Positions 54,071-61,881 of a stretch of 64,000 nt of DNA are shown in pieces. This DNA is from Halospina denitrificans. Its GTDB lineage: Bacteria > Pseudomonadota > Gammaproteobacteria > Pseudomonadales > Oleiphilaceae. The DNA lies in assembly GCF_004364635.1 (NCBI RefSeq), contig NZ_SOAX01000002.1, positions 186,001 through 250,000 of the forward strand. Direction: 5' to 3'. The translations under genes were made by a program, and so were the position numbers. Each line of letters opens with the position of its first letter. The first letter of the stretch is position 1. The notes below the pieces were generated by a model. That model made no database searches and was not told where the DNA came from. It saw only the letters and a list, made by a program, of their open reading frames with translations.

Positions 54071-55085
54071 ATTGCCTAAGCCCTGAAAAGCAATCCCAGT
54101 CCTTCCATTCATCAGCAACACCGAAAGCGCTCCACCCAATTCCCAAATCTTCCTGCATCGGAAACTCGCTCAAGAGTTCGGACAGACGTTGCCACCAACT
54201 GGAAGCCGGATTGACTGTATCCAGGAGCTTCTGGGATATGCAAAGCAGTAGAAATGGGCGTGCAACGATGTGTTCATTGCCCGGTTCCCAGGCGGTTTGC
54301 AGCTCTGGAGCAGTGCCCCGCGGCGGCTTTTGCGGCTGATCAACGATGTTCCGGTTCCATAGGCGGCTATGGTGCGCACAGACGTTACGGAGATAGTTCA
54401 GGCTGCGGAACCAAGAGGCGAGTACTCTGCCACTCTGAATGCCGTATTTTCTCGCGATGACGTCCTGGTCTTTCGGTCGCATTCCACTGTACAACTCCGA
54501 GAGAGTCCTGAAGTCCCAGACTTCGCATGCTATCCATATGGGCAAAGGGTGTCCGTACTTGCTTTTGTTGTGTTTGATGAAATCTTCCCTGGAGCGGGTT
54601 ACTTGGTTGGCTTGCGCCTTCATCCATTCCACATGGCGCGGGAGACCGGTTTTATTATCGGCCCCCTTGGCGAAGCCCTCAAAAAGTAGATCCGGCTTCA
54701 AGTAGGCGAATGGATCCTGCTCGCCCAAGGTGTGGGCAATATCCGCGCGAAGCGCGACTTCGATACGCTCAAGTGCATCGAGGGTCAGTAGCCGGAGTTT
54801 TTTGTCGAATACGTAGAGATGGACTGCAGCCTCAAAAGATGAGCCAGATTTGAACTGATCCAGCACGATTCGGGTGGGCTTTGTCTTCTTCCTTTTGCCG
54901 CTTTGCTCTCCAATAGGGCAGCAGAGTTCCGTGCGCACCCTAAACGGGTACCAGTATCCACTGAGCCGGTAGTAACCGATGCGCTCAAGGTATTCGAGGG
55001 CTTTCTCTTCGTCGGTTACCTTGAGCCCCCTGTGTTTAAGCTTCTCGAGCTGGTCCTGATAACTGAGCCATGGCTTGTCGTACAC
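54069..55085 (-). CDS. Abi_2 family abortive infection protein
   Basis: This is a 338-residue protein of the AbiD/AbiF (Abi_2, PF07751) family, linked to phage resistance by abortive infection. It begins YDKPWLSYQDQLEKLKHRGL, followed by YLERIGYYRLSGYWYPFR (the family GYYRLSGY signature) and YVFDKKLRLLTLDALERIEV. The C-terminal HEPN-type motif is LRNVCAHHSRLWNR, an R-x4-H arrangement found in RNA-cleaving HEPN toxins. The start is GTG at 55083-55085 with AGGGA upstream. It follows the HsdR/HsdS scar gene by 22 bases on the same strand. Type I restriction loci often carry such a gene. The target here is unknown. Confidence 0.85.
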   Translation of the reverse strand: MYDKPWLSYQDQLEKLKHRGLKVTDEEKALEYLERIGYYRLSGYWYPFRVRTELCCPIGEQSGKRKKTKPTRIVLDQFKSGSSFEAAVHLYVFDKKLRLLTLDALERIEVALRADIAHTLGEQDPFAYLKPDLLFEGFAKGADNKTGLPRHVEWMKAQANQVTRSREDFIKHNKSKYGHPLPIWIACEVWDFRTLSELYSGMRPKDQDVIARKYGIQSGRVLASWFRSLNYLRNVCAHHSRLWNRNIVDQPQKPPRGTAPELQTAWEPGNEHIVARPFLLLCISQKLLDTVNPASSWWQRLSELLSEFPMQEDLGIGWSAFGVADEWKDWDCFSGLRQ

Positions 55086-55107
55086 GTCAAATCATCCCTG
55101 ATTTCGG

Positions 55108-55485
55108 CTATTTAAGTGCTGCAAAAATACTCGCTTCGGCCAGCTGGAGGCGGATTTCATCCGCCTCACTCAGATGTTCTTTGAGTCGGTCACAAAGGGC
55201 CATGAGTTCATCGACTTTTTGGACGATTTCGTGCTGCTCTCTAAGGCTGTGCTTGTTGTCCTTGGCCTCCACCACGGCGATGGGCTGGTTCTTCTGGTAG
55301 TTGAGCACGTAGTCCGCACGGAGGGGCCTGATGCGTGTGTGCATGCGCCCACGGACGATGACGCGGCCGTCGGTCAGCGACACCTCCTCGCGCACCTGGC
55401 TTTTAATGTTCCATCCGGCCTGCTCAATGGCGGGCGTGATGTACTTGGTGCAGATGTCGCGTTCGCTGAACGTCTTTTTATCCAT
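55108..55485 (-). pseudogene. HsdR-HsdS deletion chimera (remnant of a type I restriction locus)
   Basis: This 125-codon open frame joins two unrelated pieces. Residues 1-80 match the N-terminus of a type I restriction subunit HsdR: KTFSERDICTKYITPAIEQA, RADYVLNYQK and VVEAKDNKHS, including the nuclease-type Asp58 and Glu73-x-Lys75. Residues 81-125 match the C-terminal coiled coil of a specificity subunit HsdS: LREQHEIVQKVDELMALCDR. The joint (about nt 55246/55245) keeps the frame. Most of hsdR, all of hsdM and most of hsdS are missing, so a deletion or recombination is likely. The start ATG at 55483-55485 is the family start. Whether the chimera is made or has any role is unknown. Confidence 0.75.
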
Positions 55486-55765
55486 TGAGACAGCACCGGA
55501 GGCTACTTGTTTCCCTGATACACGGCTGGGCACATAAGCCTCAACCAAACCCGTTGTGCAGGATAGATCATACGGGAATAGCACGGAAGCGATGATCCTT
55601 CGCAGAGACTGGCCTTTACTCAGCAGAATCCGGCCTCCCCGTGATGATCCGCCAAGCTCGGACTTATTTGTCCTAACAAAGAACTATTAGGGCCATTTGC
55701 CAAAAGCGGCATATCAGCTACTTTAATCCTCATATCGAATACTCACTGAAAAAGGACTGAGATCC

Positions 55766-56371
55766 ATGGATGTACTCAAACCCATACTTGCTGCTTCAAT
55801 TGGCCTCTTCAGCGTCACGGCGTCAGCCAGTAATTTTTCGTATACATTCCTGCAAGGCAACCTTGGAACAGTGGAGTTTGATGACTCCATTGTCATCGCG
55901 AATGACAAGTACGATGGCCTGGGAACCTTTGGCGCCGTTGGCTCTTACCAGTCAGAAGAAGGAGTTACTCTGGAGGCAGGGTTCACGCGTGGGTTCAACG
56001 ATGGCGACAATTCCGAAATCAACGCCACTGAAGCCTTTATTGCCGGCGGGTTTCCGATCGCACTCAACAACAGCATCGATCTTTATCCTCAGGTAGGTTT
56101 GGTCCGCTCCGAAGCCGAAGTATGTATCAACAGCACCTGCGCAGACGAGTCCGATAGCGGCGGAGTTGCCGCGATTGGTGCCCGGGCATGGGTGACCAGC
56201 CGCGTTGAAGCAGGGGCGAGCCTGGCTCAAACGACTCTCGATGATGCTGATCCAGTAACCCGCTTCGTAATCGGCTGGTGGCTGAGCCCTGAAGAGGCGC
56301 GACTGTCACTTGCGGCCGCCGCACAGGAGGATCAAACCTCTTTCACAGGCGGGTTTCGACTCCAGTTCTAA
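55766..56371 (+). CDS. small outer-membrane beta-barrel type protein
   Basis: This is a 201-residue exported protein. The signal peptide ends near residue 21 (VTASAS), and the mature protein alternates hydrophobic and polar residues in short strands separated by acidic loops, ending in FRLQF with a C-terminal Phe, the usual outer-membrane assembly signal. A single Cys pair (EVCINSTCADES) sits in a loop. This fits an eight-strand barrel or a porin-like attachment protein; I cannot assign a family. The ATG at 55766 has AAGGA eight bases upstream. It lies between the accessory patch and the tRNA genes. Confidence 0.65.
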   Translation: MDVLKPILAASIGLFSVTASASNFSYTFLQGNLGTVEFDDSIVIANDKYDGLGTFGAVGSYQSEEGVTLEAGFTRGFNDGDNSEINATEAFIAGGFPIALNNSIDLYPQVGLVRSEAEVCINSTCADESDSGGVAAIGARAWVTSRVEAGASLAQTTLDDADPVTRFVIGWWLSPEEARLSLAAAAQEDQTSFTGGFRLQF

Positions 56372-56477
56372 CCCATAGTGATAGTGGCCGCGAATGCTTT
56401 TGTGTATATCAGCTTAAGATCAGGGCCAAACAGATCCAAAAGGACCCAAGGACTGGCGAAACCAGATGGTTTGGAAT

Positions 56478-56493
56478 CTTCAGGGAGCTGAAG
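56478..56493 (-). terminator. weak hairpin downstream of the tRNA genes
   Basis: CTTCAG-N4-CTGAAG is a perfect 6-bp stem 26 bases beyond the 3' end of tRNA-Val. A second repeat, AAACCA-N2-TGGTTT, is at 56459-56472. No T run follows. Confidence 0.3.
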
Positions 56494-56518
56494 AACTTTC
56501 TGGAAAAGCAGAGGGGAA

Positions 56519-56595
56519 TGGTGGGTGGTGCTGGGATCGAACCAGCGACCCTCGGCTTGTAAGGCCGATGCTCTCCCTAACTGAGCTAACCACCC
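56519..56595 (-). tRNA. tRNA-Val (anticodon TAC)
   Basis: On the minus strand the gene starts GGGTGGTTAGCTCAG and folds into a full cloverleaf. The anticodon loop CTTACAA carries TAC, which reads Val codons. The T-arm is CTGGTTCGATCCCAG, and the acceptor GGGTGGT pairs with ACCACCC, followed by the discriminator A and an encoded CCA (56519-56521). It lies 6 bases after tRNA-Asp and is probably processed from the same transcript. Confidence 0.97.
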
Positions 56596-56601
56596 AAAAG
56601 A

Positions 56602-56678
56602 TGGCGGAGCGGACGGGACTCGAACCCGCGACCTCCGGCGTGACAGGCCGGCATTCTAACCATCTGAACTACCGCTCC
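56602..56678 (-). tRNA. tRNA-Asp (anticodon GTC)
   Basis: On the minus strand the gene starts GGAGCGGTAGTTCAG, with the anticodon loop CTGTCAC giving GTC. The T-arm is GCGGGTTCGAGTCCCGT, and the 3' end carries an encoded CCA (56602-56604). It closely resembles E. coli tRNA-Asp and is the first gene of the two-tRNA unit. Confidence 0.97.
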
Positions 56679-56719
56679 GAAATCGCTCTTCAGGGCTTTC
56701 CCTGTCGAACGAGATGCGC

Positions 56720-56747
56720 ATTTTAAGCATTTCGTGGCGGGTGTCAA
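56720..56747 (-). promoter_or_regulatory. strong tRNA operon promoter
   Basis: On the minus strand a perfect -35 TTGACA (56742-56747) and TAAAAT (56720-56725) are 16 bases apart. GCGC follows the -10, the GC-rich discriminator typical of stringently controlled stable RNA promoters. The start would be near 56713, about 35 bases before tRNA-Asp. Confidence 0.75.
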
Positions 56748-56776
56748 ACCCTTTCCTTCAAAAAAATCCGGACAAT

Positions 56777-57046
56777 TCACGACAAACCTTCGTCATCCGT
56801 CCGCGACTTCGCCGGGACCACACTGAGGCGCGCCCCGGAAGGCCCCCGTTTGCGGGCCATGGCTTCTACCCGCTCGCGGCGTGCCCGGGGTATCGCGCGC
56901 TCCGCCAGCTTCCGGTTCCAGAAATCAAGTTGACGGGCCAGGACGCCCCCCGCCTCATCCAGCCGGTGGCGATTGCGCGCCAGCAACCGCTCAGAGAGCC
57001 GGCGCCAGGATCTCTGGGTGCGGTTTACCGCCTTGTCATCACTCAT
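56777..57046 (-). CDS. small basic protein of unknown function
   Basis: This is an 89-residue, strongly basic, helical protein with no membrane segment. It reads MSDDKAVNRTQRSWRRLSER, then LARNRHRLDEAGGVLARQLD and ERAIPRARRERVEAMARKRG. I recognise no family, but the Arg-rich helices suggest nucleic-acid contact or a charged coiled-coil partner. The start is at 57044-57046, 3 bases after the stop of the coiled-coil protein gene on the same strand, so the two are surely co-transcribed. It ends 30 bases before the tRNA promoter. Confidence 0.65.
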   Translation of the reverse strand: MSDDKAVNRTQRSWRRLSERLLARNRHRLDEAGGVLARQLDFWNRKLAERAIPRARRERVEAMARKRGPSGARLSVVPAKSRTDDEGLS

Positions 57047-57049
57047 ACC

Positions 57050-57889
57050 TCACTGTTCCCCGTTTGCGGACAGGCTGTCAACACGATTCTTCAGCTGTAC
57101 GAAACGCTGGGTGAGCTGCGAACGGGCACTGTCAATCGAGTCCACAACCGATTGCAGCTCACTCACCTGCTCGCGGATGGACTCAATCTCGCCTTTCAGG
57201 TCACCGGCATCGGCCAGCGAATCGACATCACCGCGCAATCCATCAATGCGCGCCGTGATCTCCTCAAGGGCAAGTCCACGGTCCTGCTCAAGCTTGTTCA
57301 TCTGTGTTTCCAGGTTATCCGCCAGGGCATCTCTGGCCGATTCAGCCTCGGCAAAGCGCTCATCAATGTCCGGGAGCGCGTCCAGGTCCGACCGCAATGA
57401 CTCAATCCGGGATGCGAGGTTATCCGAGGTCTCCGTCATGCCGGTGACTGTCTCTTCCAGGCCGGATACGCTGCCCTTGATGGACTTCACTTCCTCCTGG
57501 AGGCCTTCAATGGCCGGCTGGTTGCGCTGGTGTGCAATAACCCAGAGCTTGCGCATCTCACTATCGAGTGTTGAAAGCTGCTCAGAAATGGCTTCGCCGG
57601 TCTCTGAGCGCTCGCGATTCACGGACCCCAGACGCAGCCTGTTCTCCCGGGCCGTTGTGCCGGCTTCCGCAAGCTCCCTTTCCAGCTCGATGAGCTTCTG
57701 TTGCTGCTGCCAGAAGGTCCATCCCGCGGTCCCCGCCATGACCAGAGCCAGCACCAGAAACAGCCACAGGGTGGTCTGACGCACACCGCCCGCAGTCTCC
57801 TTCTTTTCTGCGGTATTGGGCCGATCCCGCGTGCCAGTGATCGCTTCGTGTTCGGTCAGTTCATCCTCGTCGGGTCTTAGCGGTTCCAT
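57050..57889 (-). CDS. membrane-anchored coiled-coil protein
   Basis: This is a 279-residue protein with a single helix (about residues 40-62, [20 protein letters not shown]) and a long, mostly helical periplasmic part. The first 38 residues are polar and cytosolic. From about 63 to 279 heptad-like repeats of Leu/Ile with Glu/Lys/Gln fill the chain (for example [16 protein letters not shown]), so a rod-like coiled coil is likely. [19 protein letters not shown] at about 130 is a conserved-looking break. I recognise no named family. It is followed by the small basic protein gene and is divergent from purE. Confidence 0.65.
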   Translation of the reverse strand: MEPLRPDEDELTEHEAITGTRDRPNTAEKKETAGGVRQTTLWLFLVLALVMAGTAGWTFWQQQQKLIELERELAEAGTTARENRLRLGSVNRERSETGEAISEQLSTLDSEMRKLWVIAHQRNQPAIEGLQEEVKSIKGSVSGLEETVTGMTETSDNLASRIESLRSDLDALPDIDERFAEAESARDALADNLETQMNKLEQDRGLALEEITARIDGLRGDVDSLADAGDLKGEIESIREQVSELQSVVDSIDSARSQLTQRFVQLKNRVDSLSANGEQ

Positions 57890-58057
57890 TCAGCCTTACC
57901 TCATTGCTTACCGGGTCGTGAATTATCCATGGATTGGCATCATAACCCCGCATGTCCCTGCCGGAAAGCAAATGCTCTGGTCACGATTTGCACTGCGTTG
58001 ACTAGCGGCATAGAATGGCGCGCTTCCCGGGTAGAACAGAGTGATGCAGAGAAGCGC

Positions 58058-58561
58058 ATGACGGAACAGGCACGTGTTGGGTTGATCATGGGGTCGCGGT
58101 CGGACTGGCCCACCATGGAAAGCGCCGCCACAATGCTGGACGAGCTGGGCGTGCCCTATGAGACACGCGTGGTCTCGGCCCACCGGACGCCGGCGTTGCT
58201 GACGCAGTACGCCAGTGAAGCGGCGGACCGAGGGCTGAAGGTCATTATCGCCGGTGCCGGCGGTGCAGCCCACCTCCCCGGCATGATTGCCGCCCATACC
58301 CTGCTGCCGGTACTGGGCGTTCCCGTGCAATCGCGCACGCTCAACGGACTGGACTCGCTTCTGTCCATTGTACAGATGCCCGGCGGTGTTCCGGTGGGCA
58401 CGCTGGCCATCGGCAAGGCAGGGGCGCGTAATGCGGGCATCATGGCCGCCCAGATCCTGGGACTGGAGGACAGCGGTATCCAGGGAAATCTTGAGGCCTT
58501 CCGCCAGAAGCAGACCCAGGACGTACTGGACAACCCCGATCCCTCCGCCGGTCATGAATGA
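58058..58561 (+). CDS. purE: N5-CAIR mutase PurE
   Basis: This is the 167-residue catalytic subunit of phosphoribosylaminoimidazole carboxylase. It converts N5-CAIR to CAIR in purine synthesis. The family hallmarks are [17 protein letters not shown] near the start, VVSAHRTP with the conserved His, [18 protein letters not shown], and [19 protein letters not shown] in the second half. The start at 58058 (AGAGAAG upstream) gives the usual length; a longer open frame is unsupported. PurK follows 58 bases later on the same strand. Confidence 0.96.
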   Translation: MTEQARVGLIMGSRSDWPTMESAATMLDELGVPYETRVVSAHRTPALLTQYASEAADRGLKVIIAGAGGAAHLPGMIAAHTLLPVLGVPVQSRTLNGLDSLLSIVQMPGGVPVGTLAIGKAGARNAGIMAAQILGLEDSGIQGNLEAFRQKQTQDVLDNPDPSAGHE

Positions 58562-58619
58562 ACGCCGCTTTCCGCTACAGTAGTGCATGGCAGATTCACA
58601 CCTCAGAACAGGTGCCGTT

Positions 58620-59726
58620 ATGAAAATAGGTATTCTGGGAGCCGGCCAGCTCGGTCGTATGCTGGCACTTGATGGATTCCGGCTGGGCCATGATTTCAGT
58701 CTTTATGACCCCAACGGCAAGGCATCCGCCGGTGTCGGAACCATCTACAACGATCCCGACGGACTTGTCCTGGACATCTTTCTGCGCCAGGTGGACACCA
58801 TCACCTATGAGTTCGAGCACCTTCCACTGGAGCTGGTCAACCAGATCGCGCGCCAGAAACCTGTACATCCCGTACCGCGCGCCCTCGAGGTCTGCCAGAA
58901 CCGTCGTCACGAGAAGGCACTGTTCAGTGAACTCGGCATTCCCACGGCCGCATACCATATCGCCACCTCCGCCGAGGAATTGCGGGAGGCGGTTGAGCGT
59001 CTTGATGGGCCGGTTGTGGCCAAGTCCGTCACGGAGGGATACGACGGCAAGGGACAGGCCGTCATTGAGTCCCCCGAAGACGCAGCAGGCGCCTGGGACG
59101 CTATTGGACACAGCGAGGTGGTGGCGGAGCAGTTCGTGGACTTCAAGCGGGAAGTGTCCATCGTCGCCGTGCGTGGCAGTGATGACGAGATTGCCTTCTA
59201 CCCCCTGGCGGAAAACATCCATCATGAAGGCATCCTGAGGTTCTCGATCGCGCCCGCCCAGAAGCTTGCTCCCGGACTGGAAGAGGAAGCCCAGCGTATG
59301 ATCCGGGCCCTGATGAATGAACTTGGTTACGTGGGCGTTCTGGCGCTGGAGCTGTTCGATACCGGTGATGGCCTCATGGCCAACGAAATGGCGCCACGGG
59401 TTCACAACTCCGGCCACTGGACCCAGAACGGTGCCACCACCAGCCAGTTCGAGAACCACATCCGGGCGGTTTCCGGGCTGCCCCTGGGCGACACCTCGGC
59501 CTTTGCTCCAACCTGCATGATCAACGTGATCGGCGAAACCGGGCCCGTCGAGAAACTTCTGGAACTGCCCTACACGCATCTTCATCTTTATGGCAAGTCT
59601 CCCAAGCCGGGCCGCAAGATCGGTCATATCAACATCCGGGCCGATTCCCCTGAAGAGCTGCGCTGGCGCGCCATGAACACCGCCAGCCTGCTCCCCGGCT
59701 GCCCGGATTTTGAGTGGCGGCCCTGA
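58620..59726 (+). CDS. purK: N5-CAIR synthetase PurK
   Basis: This is the 368-residue ATP-grasp enzyme that makes N5-CAIR from AIR, bicarbonate and ATP. It starts KIGILGAGQLGRMLALDG (dinucleotide-like fold), has VAKSVTEGYDGKGQAVI as the ATP-binding loop, and ends the ATP-grasp part with LMANEMAPRVHNSGHWT, the conserved metal-binding Glu-Asn-Asp/His region. The length is standard. The ATG at 58620 is preceded by AGGT. It forms a unit with purE. Confidence 0.95.
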   Translation: MKIGILGAGQLGRMLALDGFRLGHDFSLYDPNGKASAGVGTIYNDPDGLVLDIFLRQVDTITYEFEHLPLELVNQIARQKPVHPVPRALEVCQNRRHEKALFSELGIPTAAYHIATSAEELREAVERLDGPVVAKSVTEGYDGKGQAVIESPEDAAGAWDAIGHSEVVAEQFVDFKREVSIVAVRGSDDEIAFYPLAENIHHEGILRFSIAPAQKLAPGLEEEAQRMIRALMNELGYVGVLALELFDTGDGLMANEMAPRVHNSGHWTQNGATTSQFENHIRAVSGLPLGDTSAFAPTCMINVIGETGPVEKLLELPYTHLHLYGKSPKPGRKIGHINIRADSPEELRWRAMNTASLLPGCPDFEWRP

Positions 59727-59831
59727 AGTCCCCGGGCATTGATTTTTTAGCTTTTTCCCGAAGCCTGCTACGCTTGGGTGGTGGCCGGCGCTTGGCTGTC
59801 CCGACCTCGAATCAGGTTCCGGATTAATTGG

Positions 59832-61877
59832 ATGAGAAAACTTTTCAGACCAGAACGCCGTCTTGGTTACAGAATCCTCCTCTGGCTGCTCCTCACGGCT
59901 TTAACGGTGGGCATTGCCATCGGCACCATCCAGACCCTGATTGACTTCCGCACTGTCTCCAACGAAATGGACACGCGTGCCCGGCAAACCCTGGCCCTGG
60001 TACGCGAAGCGGCAACCCAGTCGGTCTACAGCATCGATGAGGACCTGGCCCAACAGGTCATCGACGGACTGTTTGAACAGCAGTCCATTCGCGGTGCCAC
60101 CATCACCCATCCCGACGGCATACCGCTTGCCAAGAGCGACCGTGACCTCAGTGACAAGCCCTACCGGGGACTGACGGATGCCATCTTCGGCGCAGAACGC
60201 ACCTATGATGTCGCCCTGATCCGTTCCCAGCCGGAGGAAGTCCAGTACGGCACGCTCAGTATCCGGGTGGACACCGCCCATGCGGCCGGCCTGTGGCTGG
60301 AGCGCGCCTCGATCATACTGGTATCGGGTATTACCCGCGCCCTGCTTCTGGGACTGGTGCTGTACGTTGTTTATCACATCCTGGTAACGCGACCACTGTT
60401 CCGGATCGTGGATGACCTTTCGGAAGTGGATCCGGCCGATCCCGGCAAGCGTCTTATCCGCACCCCCAAGGGCCATGACCGGGACGAGCTGGATACCTGG
60501 GTGCAGGCCACCAATGAACTGCTGTCCTCGATCTCGGAGACCCAACAGAAGCATCAGGCGGCCCAGGACCGCATCACACGGCTTTCCCGCTACGATACCC
60601 TGACCGGCCTGCCCAACCGGGAAATGTTCCTGACACTGCTCAACAGCGCCCTGGAAACGGCCCGTCGCCAGCGCAACATGCTTGCCATATTCTGTATCGG
60701 CCTGGATGACTTCAAGAGCCTGAATGAACAGTACGGTTTCTCGTCCGGGGATCGCCTCCTGCAGATCATCGCCGAGCGCATCATGAGCAACGACCAGGAC
60801 AACCTGGTCAACGGCGGCCGCCTGGGCGCGGACCAGTTCGCGGTGATTCAGGGCAACATCACGGAAACCTACCAGGCCGCCGCCATGGCCGACTGGCTGC
60901 TGCATGAGATCAGCCGACCGCTGAGCGTTGGCGGTGCTGAGCTGAATGTTACGGCGACCATAGGGGTCGCCGTCTATCCGGACGACGCCCTCCAGTCCGA
61001 TCGCCTGCTGCAGAAGTCGGAACAGTCCATGACCCTGGCCAAGTCCGAAGGCCGCAACCAGTTCCAGTTCTATGTGGCCAGCGTTGACCAGGCCATCCGG
61101 GACCGCAAACACCTGGAGCGCGACCTCGATATCGCGCTCGCCCAGCGCCAGTTCCACCTGCTCTACCAGCCCCAGATCGACATGGAAAACCACCGGGTAC
61201 TGGGCGCGGAGGCGTTAATACGCTGGAATCATCCGGAGCGGGGCTTTATCCCGCCGGATGAATTCATTCCGCTGGCCGAACTCAACCACTCCATCATCGA
61301 TATCGGGTACTGGGTACTGGACGAAGCCTGCCGCCAGGCCAAGGAGTGGATGGATCAGGGCCTGGAGCTGCGGATGTCCGTGAACCTTTCCCCCGTGCAA
61401 CTGCGTCAGGAGAATATTGTTGATGTCATTCTGGGGGTTCTGCGCCAGCACGATCTGCCCCCGTCGCGTCTCGAGCTTGAGGTTACCGAAACAAGCTTCA
61501 TGCAGTACCTGGACGACGCCATTGGCAAGCTGTCACGCCTGAGAGACGAGGGTGTGCGCATCGCCGTGGACGACTTCGGCACGGGGTACTCGTCTCTGAC
61601 GTACCTGAAGCGGTTGCCGGTGCACCACCTCAAGATCGACAAGCAGTTCGTCCGGGACCTGCTGGCCAACGAGGAAGACACCCAGATCGCCAACACCATC
61701 ATCGATCTGGGTAAGAGCCTCAACCTCGATGTCATCGCGGAAGGGGTGGAGACCAGGGAACAGAGTATCTACTTGGTGCATCGCGGCTGCATCATGGCCC
61801 AGGGGTTCTACTTCAGTAAGCCGGTGGCCCCCGAAGACTTCCTCGCCTTTATCGAGCAGTTTGGTCCGCCCCAGTAA
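59832..61877 (+). CDS. membrane GGDEF-EAL protein, probable c-di-GMP phosphodiesterase
   Basis: This is a 681-residue signalling enzyme. A helix at about 15-37 and a second at about 162-185 bracket a periplasmic sensor domain; a HAMP-like linker follows. The GGDEF domain (about 255-420) is degenerate: the motif reads RLGADQF in place of RxGGDEF, so it should not make c-di-GMP. The EAL domain (about 430-675) is intact: AEALIRW, SVNLSPVQL, EVTETSF, AVDDFGTGYSSL, LKIDKQFV and IAEGVET all stand. It should therefore hydrolyse c-di-GMP, possibly with GTP bound at the degenerate site. The start is the ATG at 59832; a GTG at 59778 is less likely. It is convergent with gspD, 4 bases away. Confidence 0.9.
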   Translation: MRKLFRPERRLGYRILLWLLLTALTVGIAIGTIQTLIDFRTVSNEMDTRARQTLALVREAATQSVYSIDEDLAQQVIDGLFEQQSIRGATITHPDGIPLAKSDRDLSDKPYRGLTDAIFGAERTYDVALIRSQPEEVQYGTLSIRVDTAHAAGLWLERASIILVSGITRALLLGLVLYVVYHILVTRPLFRIVDDLSEVDPADPGKRLIRTPKGHDRDELDTWVQATNELLSSISETQQKHQAAQDRITRLSRYDTLTGLPNREMFLTLLNSALETARRQRNMLAIFCIGLDDFKSLNEQYGFSSGDRLLQIIAERIMSNDQDNLVNGGRLGADQFAVIQGNITETYQAAAMADWLLHEISRPLSVGGAELNVTATIGVAVYPDDALQSDRLLQKSEQSMTLAKSEGRNQFQFYVASVDQAIRDRKHLERDLDIALAQRQFHLLYQPQIDMENHRVLGAEALIRWNHPERGFIPPDEFIPLAELNHSIIDIGYWVLDEACRQAKEWMDQGLELRMSVNLSPVQLRQENIVDVILGVLRQHDLPPSRLELEVTETSFMQYLDDAIGKLSRLRDEGVRIAVDDFGTGYSSLTYLKRLPVHHLKIDKQFVRDLLANEEDTQIANTIIDLGKSLNLDVIAEGVETREQSIYLVHRGCIMAQGFYFSKPVAPEDFLAFIEQFGPPQ

Positions 61878-61881
61878 CGCC

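Noticed and set aside
53844-56518. Integrated genomic island with tRNA attachment repeats
   Set aside because: The accessory patch lies near the tRNA-Val 3' end, but I found no integrase and no second copy of the tRNA end at the other border.
56401-56520. Possible protein remnant (about 45 codons without stop) between the outer-membrane protein and tRNA-Val
   Set aside because: It reads as a charged chain but has no start, no family match that I can name, and runs into the tRNA. Chance is enough to explain it.
56466-56726. Open frame reading RTGLEPATSGVTGRHSNHLNYR across the two tRNAs
   Set aside because: This is the well-known spurious product of reading antisense through tRNA genes; both tRNAs are intact and explain the bases.
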